The notes under the pieces: generated by a model
Databases searched by the model: none
What the model was told of the DNA's origin: nothing
The model's input: the letters and a program-made list of their open reading frames with translations, nothing else
Source: Aedoeadaptatus coxii
GTDB taxonomy: Bacteria > Bacillota > Clostridia > Tissierellales > Peptoniphilaceae
Reading direction: 5' to 3'
Length of the DNA: 63,311 bases
Assembly (NCBI RefSeq): GCF_001553115.1
Contig: NZ_KQ960154.1
Coordinates: forward strand, 1 to 63,311
Part shown: positions 58,207-63,311 of the stretch, piece by piece
Layout: each line of letters opens with the position of its first letter
Numbering within the stretch: the first letter of the stretch is position 1
Made by a program: the position numbers and the translations under genes

Positions 58207-58560
58207 TTACTTTTCCTCTTCCGCCCATTGTTTCCATACGTCGGGAGCATGCCCTAAAACGGCGCGCTTTTTACTTCTTACGATGGGAAGTTTCATAATC
58301 GACGGATGGTCGATAATATAGGATTCCTTACTCTCCTCCGTGGCGTAGCGCACGTAGGCCAGGCCCTCTTTATCCTTAGAGTCTTCGTCGATCCATCCGT
58401 CCAAGCCGCCGATGGAGTTGGTAATGGAATCGAATTCGCCCCAGCTCAATTCCTTTTCATTTAAATCAATAAATTGGAACGAAATGCCCCGCTCTTTAAA
58501 AAAGCGTTGGGCTTTTTTCGTATTATTTGATTTTTTCGTGCCGAAAATTTGTATGCTCAT
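58207..58560 (-). CDS. ArsC/Spx family protein lacking the active-site cysteines
   Basis: The 117-residue protein is a thioredoxin-fold ArsC/Spx/YffB homologue (QIFGTKKSNNTKKAQRFFKERGI at the start, LPIVRSKKRAVLGHAPDVW at the end). The usual N-terminal CxxC or Cx5 cysteine is replaced by SNNT, and there is no cysteine in the whole protein. It therefore cannot be a thiol reductase or a CxxC-switching Spx; a protein-binding role is possible. Confidence 0.8.
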   Translation of the reverse strand: MSIQIFGTKKSNNTKKAQRFFKERGISFQFIDLNEKELSWGEFDSITNSIGGLDGWIDEDSKDKEGLAYVRYATEESKESYIIDHPSIMKLPIVRSKKRAVLGHAPDVWKQWAEEEK

Positions 58561-58576
58561 GATGACCTCTTTCTTC

Positions 58577-58585
58577 TGCTATACT
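58577..58585 (+). promoter_or_regulatory. Extended -10 promoter of the nuclease gene (leaderless start)
   Basis: TGCTATACT, with TATACT at 58580-58585, ends 7 bp before the ATG at 58593. There is no ribosome site, so a leaderless mRNA is likely. Confidence 0.6.
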
Positions 58586-58592
58586 GAATGGT

Positions 58593-59261
58593 ATGAAACA
58601 TCTACGTACTTTTCTCATTATTTTATTTTTCATCGTCGCCACGTTTTTCGCCACCGATTCTTTTGATCATTCCCCTCGCGATGCGGAGGGCTATGTCGTG
58701 GAACGGGTGGTGGACGGGGATACGATTATCGCTCAAAAAGGCGATTCCTACCGAGTGCGGCTCATCGGAATCGATACGCCGGAAACTGTCCATCCCAACG
58801 GCATCGTCGAGCCTTGGGGCAAGGAGGCTTCTAATTTTACGAAAAAAAGTTTGGAAGGTAAAACAGTCTTTCTGGAATTCGACGATAAGGAAGAAGATCA
58901 CTACGGCAGAAAGCTCGCCTATGTGTGGACGGAAAATCCCAAAAAAAGCGAGCGTCCTAAAGAAGATATCCTATTTAATTACAAACTCGTCGCCCTGGGC
59001 TACGCCAGAGAGCGTGCCTATCCGCCGAATGTAAAGTACCAACGCCTTTTAAAAAAGGGTGAAGACGAAGCTATCGAAGGCGACAAAGGTCTATGGGCTA
59101 TCGAAGGCGATGAGGGCCCCGCTAAGGGAAATAAAAACAGCATGCTCTATCACATGCCGGGAGATCCTCAATACAAAAAAATTAAATCGAGAAATGTCGT
59201 TATGTTTAAAACGGCAAAAGAAGCGGAAAAAGCCGGCTATCAACGGGCATTTCGCAGATAG
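58593..59261 (+). CDS. Secreted or anchored thermonuclease (SNase family)
   Basis: The 222-residue protein has an N-terminal hydrophobic signal (residues 6-22) and a staphylococcal-nuclease domain. Motifs are VVDGDTIIAQ (Ca2+ Asp), YRVRLIGIDTPET (catalytic Arg, Asp), EFDDKEEDHYGRKLAYVW (Glu and Arg of the active site) and ALGYARERAYPP. An excalibur-like tail with a QYKKIKSRNVVMFKTAKEAE segment follows. It degrades extracellular DNA or RNA. The start has no ribosome site but a -10 box just upstream. Confidence 0.9.
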   Translation: MKHLRTFLIILFFIVATFFATDSFDHSPRDAEGYVVERVVDGDTIIAQKGDSYRVRLIGIDTPETVHPNGIVEPWGKEASNFTKKSLEGKTVFLEFDDKEEDHYGRKLAYVWTENPKKSERPKEDILFNYKLVALGYARERAYPPNVKYQRLLKKGEDEAIEGDKGLWAIEGDEGPAKGNKNSMLYHMPGDPQYKKIKSRNVVMFKTAKEAEKAGYQRAFRR

Positions 59262-59281
59262 CGGCTATGGCCGCTTTTTTT
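59260..59281. terminator. Terminator of the nuclease gene
   Basis: AGCGG-CTATGG-CCGCT followed by T7, next to the convergent dagK stop. Confidence 0.85.
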
Positions 59282-59287
59282 GTGCTC

Positions 59288-60151
59288 TTATCTATTGAGT
59301 GGACCTACGTATTGAATTTCTCCGGGAAGAATATCCACCCTTACCTTTCCCTCTTCGTAGAAATTTTCTCCATCTAAATTAATATTGGCTTTCTCCAATA
59401 ATTCAAATTCCATGGAGTCTATTGTCTTGCGATACATATCTTTTTGAAATAACCGATCTTTTCCCACAAAAAGACATGCCAAAAAGGGAATGACGTAGGG
59501 GAGCCGGCTCTTCCCCGCTCCGAGGAATAAAATCTTGCCGCTAAAGGGATCGGCCTCTTTAAAAATCGGAAAACCGCCGCCGTAATAGCCTCCGTTTCCG
59601 AAAGTAAAGAGGGTCCATTCCCTTTCCGAATAGTATTCCTGTTGAATTTTTCGGAAGCGATAGTTTTTAACGGCGTCGAAAATTTTAAAGCTGTAACTTA
59701 TGCCGCCGATCGCTTTATCTGTGGACGTATTGAGGGCGTTGACGTCGGCATCCACCCCTACGGATGCTATGTTTAAAAAGTAACGATTATTCCATCGGCA
59801 AAGGTCCATGGAGCGAGGCGAAGCGGTTTTGATGCTTTTGATAATCTCGCCATAATCTCTTTTTAAGCCGAGGGTTCGCGCGAAATCATTGCCGCTGCCG
59901 GCGGGAATCAGGGAAAATCGCCGATAAGGCGTTTTCATCATCAGGTTAACCGTTTGATAGGCTGTGCCGTCGCCGCCTACTGCTACATAATGATCGAAAA
60001 CTTTTAATTCTTCTTCCTCAAGGTTTTCGACGTAATCGTCGTAAAACCGATACTCTCCTTCGGAAAAAGTCTCCTCGATCATGGTTTTAATTTTTGCTTT
60101 ACGGCTCTTATTTAGTTTGGGATTAACGATAAATAATATAGCCATGGACAT
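59288..60151 (-). CDS. Diacylglycerol/lipid kinase family protein (YegS/DagK type)
   Basis: The 287-residue protein has the DAGK catalytic domain: FIVNPKLNKSRK, VAVGGDGTAYQTVN (GGDGT at 59-63), PAGSGNDFARTLG and LCRWNNRYFLNIASVGVDADV. It phosphorylates diacylglycerol or a related lipid and is soluble. Its ATG overlaps the stop of the fchA-like gene (TAATG). It is the last gene of the parAB operon. Confidence 0.9.
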   Translation of the reverse strand: MSMAILFIVNPKLNKSRKAKIKTMIEETFSEGEYRFYDDYVENLEEEELKVFDHYVAVGGDGTAYQTVNLMMKTPYRRFSLIPAGSGNDFARTLGLKRDYGEIIKSIKTASPRSMDLCRWNNRYFLNIASVGVDADVNALNTSTDKAIGGISYSFKIFDAVKNYRFRKIQQEYYSEREWTLFTFGNGGYYGGGFPIFKEADPFSGKILFLGAGKSRLPYVIPFLACLFVGKDRLFQKDMYRKTIDSMEFELLEKANINLDGENFYEEGKVRVDILPGEIQYVGPLNR

Positions 60152-60732
60152 TAAAAGCCTTGAATGGCTTCATAGTGTATCTTCGCGTTCCCTTCGATTT
60201 GTGCCATTCTCTTTTCATAGGAGGCCTTTAATGTCTCGTCTTTCAGAGATGCGAGGTTTAGGCGAACGGTGTGGGCGGCGCCTCGCAAGGCGGTTCGTGC
60301 CAAGTCTGCTGCGATGAGGGCATCGCTAAAGGCCTCTTCACCCATAAGGGGAAGGTGTTTCGCCATAAGATCCAATACTTTGCCCGCTTCTTCCATGGTG
60401 AAAAGGGGAACGTCGATCGCCTTAATATAACCTTTTTGAATGGCCGCGCTGCGTATTTTGGATTCCTCTTCCGTATTTTTCGGCAATTTAAACGCCTTCA
60501 GCACGTCGTCGAAGGAGGTGCTGTCCTTGTCGATGTTCTCTTGCAAAAATTCGGAGTGTACATCGTAGAGTTCCCATGTTATATCATCGACTCCCGAAAG
60601 TTTTAATACCATTACAGCGAGTGAAGACGCCAAAGCGCCGCAAAGGGCGGCTACCGATCCGCCACCGGGCATGGAGGTTTTATCTGCCGCTTTTTCAATA
60701 TATTGACTAACGCTTAAATCGATGAGTTTCAT
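60151..60732 (-). CDS. Formimidoyl-THF cyclodeaminase / methenyl-THF cyclohydrolase-like protein
   Basis: The 193-residue protein is all-helical with the FTCD_C signature TSMPGGGSVAALCGALASSL near residues 22-41. Homologues (FchA) interconvert 5-formimino- or 5,10-methenyl-tetrahydrofolate. The start chosen is the ATG at 60732, overlapping the phzF stop by 4 nt; the longer in-frame reading lies within phzF. No histidine-degradation genes are nearby. Confidence 0.88.
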   Translation of the reverse strand: MKLIDLSVSQYIEKAADKTSMPGGGSVAALCGALASSLAVMVLKLSGVDDITWELYDVHSEFLQENIDKDSTSFDDVLKAFKLPKNTEEESKIRSAAIQKGYIKAIDVPLFTMEEAGKVLDLMAKHLPLMGEEAFSDALIAADLARTALRGAAHTVRLNLASLKDETLKASYEKRMAQIEGNAKIHYEAIQGF

Positions 60733-61610
60733 ATACGCATAATCCCTTCCATTACAATGCACGCCGTGCCGCCTACGTAAACCCTTCCGTTTTTCTCCGA
60801 TACAATGATTTCCGAGGGGCGCCCCACTTCCTGTCCTTGATGGGCGATGAGCGTTTCTTTTGTCAGTTTGTTTTTTACTTTTAAATAGTAATACATGGCG
60901 CCGCTTCCCGTTCCAGTGCCCGACTCTTCCCAAATGCCGATGGCAGGCGAAAAGTTTCTCTGCTCCGCTACCCCCGTTTCCCCATCATAATAGAATAGGT
61001 GGAAAGCGAGGCAGTGGTATTTCTTAGCGAGCTCTTCCATCCGCCGACGTTTCGGCTCCAATGTAAAGAGCACTTCCCGGTCTTTTACGGGAATCACCAT
61101 GGTGACAATGCCGTTGTCGATAATGGCCGGTGTCAAAGCTGCATCAGCTGCCAAATCCTCCGCATCAATGCTAAAGGCCGATGCCACTTCTTCCAAGTCT
61201 TTGACGTCGTTCATTGAATTCATAAGGGGAAGTTCTACGTCGATAAATTTAACACCGTGGCGGCCGTATTCGATGTCCACATGTAGTTGGCCGGCTTTAG
61301 TATATTGAACGATTCGCAGATTCTTTTCTCTGGCGTTAATGTAACCTTGCTCCGCCAGCGTCCAGAAAGTGGACAGGGCGGCGTGACCCGATAAGGCAAC
61401 CTCGCTCATAGGCGTAAAGTATCGAATATCGTAAATATCACGATCCAGCTGACGCACGCAAGTTGTTTCCGAATGATTAAGTTCCCGCGCCGCTTTTTGC
61501 ATCTCGTCTTCGCTCATATTGCCTTCGGTCAACACGATTCCCGAGGGATTCCCCACGAAGGATCGATCGGTGAAGGCGTCGGTGACGAAAAATTTATACT
61601 CTCTAGTCAA
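60729..61610 (-). CDS. PhzF family isomerase/epimerase
   Basis: The 293-residue protein has the DAP-epimerase-like double barrel of PhzF: FVTDAFTDRSFVGNPSGIV, ELNHSETTCV with the catalytic Glu48, FTPMSEVALSGHAALSTFW and GTGTGSGAMYYYLK. The substrate is unknown; no phenazine genes are present. It overlaps parB by 8 nt and the fchA-like gene by 4 nt. Confidence 0.92.
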   Translation of the reverse strand: MTREYKFFVTDAFTDRSFVGNPSGIVLTEGNMSEDEMQKAARELNHSETTCVRQLDRDIYDIRYFTPMSEVALSGHAALSTFWTLAEQGYINAREKNLRIVQYTKAGQLHVDIEYGRHGVKFIDVELPLMNSMNDVKDLEEVASAFSIDAEDLAADAALTPAIIDNGIVTMVIPVKDREVLFTLEPKRRRMEELAKKYHCLAFHLFYYDGETGVAEQRNFSPAIGIWEESGTGTGSGAMYYYLKVKNKLTKETLIAHQGQEVGRPSEIIVSEKNGRVYVGGTACIVMEGIMRI

Positions 61611-62433
61611 TGAGTTCGCCTCCCATAATTAAATCATAAATGCGCATAAGATCGTCTTTGGAATGGTAATCGATGACGAGCTGCCCGCGATTCATATTCC
61701 CCTTTACCAAGGTCTTTGTGCCGAGGCGATCCATTAGTTTTTCCTCGATGTCTCCATAATAAGAGGAACGCTTGGGACGTATTACTTTTGTTTCTTCCCT
61801 CGTCTCTTCAATTGTTTGGCCCTCTTTTACAATTCGTCGAGCCTGTTGTATCTGTTTGTTTCCGTCTTTAATTGAAAGGAGAAGTTTCCCCTGACTTATA
61901 GTTAATTCCCCTCTTTTAAGCATTTCTTTTACAACAGGTTCAAGTTTTAAAAGGCGCATGGCGTTGGCGATATAGGGTCTGGATTTCCCCACGAGGGAAG
62001 CGATTTTTTCCTGGGTGTAGCCGTACTTCTTTTTCAGGGTTTCATAGCCTTCGCCCTCGTCGATGGGATTTAAGTCTTCCCTTTGGATGTTTTCTATTAA
62101 AGAGATCTGATCGACTTCCTCTTCCGTAACATCTATGAATCGAACGGGTACATCGAGCAATCCTGCCAGTTTAGCCGCCCTAAGCCTTCTTTCGCCGGCG
62201 ATTAACAGATTTTGTCCATCTTGCTTTTTAATCAATAGAGGCTGTAAAATGCCTACATTGCGAATACTTTCCGCCAACTCTTCCAAGCTCTCATCCGAAA
62301 ACTGCTTTCTCGGCTGTTTAGGGTTGGCTGTGATGTCATCTATAGGAAGGGTTTCTCGGTGTCTGTCATCATTTAAAGGCTCTGTATTGAAGAAGTTATC
62401 CAGACCTCTTCCCAAACCCCGTTTCTTTTCCAT
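61603..62433 (-). CDS. parB: Chromosome partitioning protein ParB (Spo0J)
   Basis: ParB binds parS and loads a CTP-dependent clamp for origin segregation. The 276-residue protein starts GLGRGLDNFFN, has the CTP-binding GERRLRAAKLAG box, the helix-turn-helix TQEKIASLVGKSRPYIANAMRLL and a C-terminal dimerisation region. Its ATG overlaps the parA stop by 1 nt. A parS-like palindrome lies just upstream of parA. Confidence 0.95.
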   Translation of the reverse strand: MEKKRGLGRGLDNFFNTEPLNDDRHRETLPIDDITANPKQPRKQFSDESLEELAESIRNVGILQPLLIKKQDGQNLLIAGERRLRAAKLAGLLDVPVRFIDVTEEEVDQISLIENIQREDLNPIDEGEGYETLKKKYGYTQEKIASLVGKSRPYIANAMRLLKLEPVVKEMLKRGELTISQGKLLLSIKDGNKQIQQARRIVKEGQTIEETREETKVIRPKRSSYYGDIEEKLMDRLGTKTLVKGNMNRGQLVIDYHSKDDLMRIYDLIMGGELID

Positions 62434-63182
62434 TATTTCCTCCTCCTTATAATCTCATTGGCCAGTTTTAAATAAGCTTTTGCCCCCTTACTCCCTTTAT
62501 CATAAGAAATAATACTCATACCATAGGAGGGTGCTTCCGCCAATCGAACATTTCTCGGAATAACCGTCTTAAATACAGCATCTTTGAAATAGTTCCTTAC
62601 CTCTTCCACGACTTGGGTATTTAAATTCGTCCGTCCGTCGTACATGGTAAGGAGTACACCTTCTATTTCGAGGTCCGGATTGAATCCGTTTCGGACAAGT
62701 TGAATCGATGCCATTAATTGAGATAGGCCTTCTAACGCATAATACTCGCATTGTACGGGAGCGAGGATGCTGTCCGCCGCCGAAAGGGCTAAAATTGAAA
62801 GTACACCGAGAGATGGCGAACAATCCATAATTAAATAATCGTAATGATCTAATTCTTGGATCCGTTCTCTCAATTTCAATTGCCAATTGGTCTGTTGGGC
62901 AAATTCCAATTCAATTCCGGCAAGAGAAGCGCCGGAGGGTATAATGTCCAGGTTTTTCTTTACATTGACGATGGGATTTTCTTCACTGCCCAATAAAAAA
63001 TCATAAACCATTGTGTCGCGATCTTTATCTATATTTAAACCGTTTGTTGCATTGGCCTGGGGATCCAGGTCTACAATCAAAACGGATTTTCCTTTTTCCG
63101 CTAAAGCATCGGCAAGATTAATGACGGTCGTCGTCTTGCCTACGCCTCCTTTTTGATTAAATACGGCGATATTTCTGCTCAT
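62433..63182 (-). CDS. parA: Chromosome partitioning ATPase ParA (Soj)
   Basis: ParA is the deviant Walker ATPase that works with ParB in origin segregation. The 249-residue protein has NQKGGVGKTTTVINLADALA (P-loop 11-19), LIVDLDPQANATNG and MDCSPSLGVL. It is the first gene of the parA-parB-phzF-fchA-dagK unit. Its presence suggests closeness to the chromosomal origin to the right. Confidence 0.96.
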   Translation of the reverse strand: MSRNIAVFNQKGGVGKTTTVINLADALAEKGKSVLIVDLDPQANATNGLNIDKDRDTMVYDFLLGSEENPIVNVKKNLDIIPSGASLAGIELEFAQQTNWQLKLRERIQELDHYDYLIMDCSPSLGVLSILALSAADSILAPVQCEYYALEGLSQLMASIQLVRNGFNPDLEIEGVLLTMYDGRTNLNTQVVEEVRNYFKDAVFKTVIPRNVRLAEAPSYGMSIISYDKGSKGAKAYLKLANEIIRRRK

Positions 63183-63220
63183 TTTTTCACTTCCTTCTTA
63201 TTCATAGTATCAAAAACAAT

Positions 63221-63263
63221 TACAAATAAAAAGAGAAGAATGTTCCATGTGGAACATTCTTCT
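63221..63263 (-). terminator. Perfect 14-bp inverted repeat: terminator and parS-like site
   Basis: AGAAGAATGTTCCA and TGGAACATTCTTCT flank two bases (63234-63263). On the minus strand the hairpin is followed by CTTTTTATTT, as an intrinsic terminator for a gene to the right. Its core TGTTCCATGTGGAACA (63241-63256) matches parS (TGTTTCACGTGAAACA) at 13 of 16 positions. Confidence 0.7.
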
Positions 63264-63280
63264 CCGTCTAAAGTTATTGT

Positions 63281-63311
63281 GGTTCTAAAATATCCGTTGG
63301 GGAGTAACCTC
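63281..63311. repeat. Partial second copy of the palindromic repeat
   Basis: The 19-mer GGTTCTAAAATATCCGTTG at 63281-63299 is identical to the left arm of the palindrome at 24279-24329. It is followed by GGGAGTAACCTC, resembling its loop, and is cut by the window edge. The other arm should follow outside the window. Confidence 0.85.

Overview
The window looks like chromosomal DNA of a low-to-moderate GC Bacillota, most likely an anaerobic coccus of the Tissierellia/Peptoniphilaceae type. That placement is an inference from gene content: a minimal sufCBDSU iron-sulfur operon, a short archaeal/eukaryal-type ProRS behind a T-box, a type III glutamine synthetase, strong Shine-Dalgarno sequences and TTGACA/TATAAT promoters. 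Most genes are on the minus strand. A parA-parB pair at the right edge suggests that the right end lies near the replication origin.

Layout, left to right. 1-10 kb: two repeats of a CRISPR array, then a complete type I-E cas operon read leftwards (macrodomain gene, cas3, cse1, cse2, cas7e, cas5e, cas6e, cas1, cas2). cas2 is fused to a DnaQ-like exonuclease, and a macrodomain protein is the first gene of the operon. 10-17.3 kb: an LtaS-like enzyme, an MgtC-like protein, a DegV protein with a duplicated 3' end, a tiny lipoprotein gene, and an MFS/M20-peptidase operon. 17.3-20.5 kb: a decayed IS fragment and an AT-rich type II restriction-modification cassette. 20.5-25.2 kb: a CmpB-like membrane protein, a P-type Mg2+ ATPase and a CPBP protease. 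25.2-31.1 kb: a very AT-rich accessory island holding an OLD-family nuclease, a truncated SIR2-like gene, a reverse transcriptase of the Abi/unknown-group type and a frameshifted KilA-N gene. It abuts the 3' end of guaA, and an 11-bp copy of that 3' end recurs at 25394. 31-42.6 kb: nucleotide and amino-acid metabolism (guaA, pyrG, glnN with a leader hairpin, T-box-controlled proS), a NUDIX protein, a membrane glycosyltransferase, a CofE-like ligase and a CC/Se-motif protein. 42.7-45.8 kb: a probable antimicrobial-peptide-resistance ABC cassette. 46-50.9 kb: cell-wall genes (murJ, amidase, NamZ-like) and a MarR regulator. 51-56 kb: sufCBDSU. 56-63.3 kb: mutY, NUDIX, YoaK-like, Spx/ArsC-like and thermonuclease genes, then the leftward operon parA-parB-phzF-fchA-dagK.

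The main themes are defence (CRISPR I-E, restriction-modification, reverse transcriptase/SIR2/OLD) inserted among conserved housekeeping blocks. Regulation visible in the DNA includes a T-box, a putative glnN attenuator, extended -10 promoters with two probable leaderless mRNAs, and a 51-bp perfect palindrome whose sequence recurs at the right edge beside a parS-like site. No tRNA, rRNA or integrase gene was recognised.
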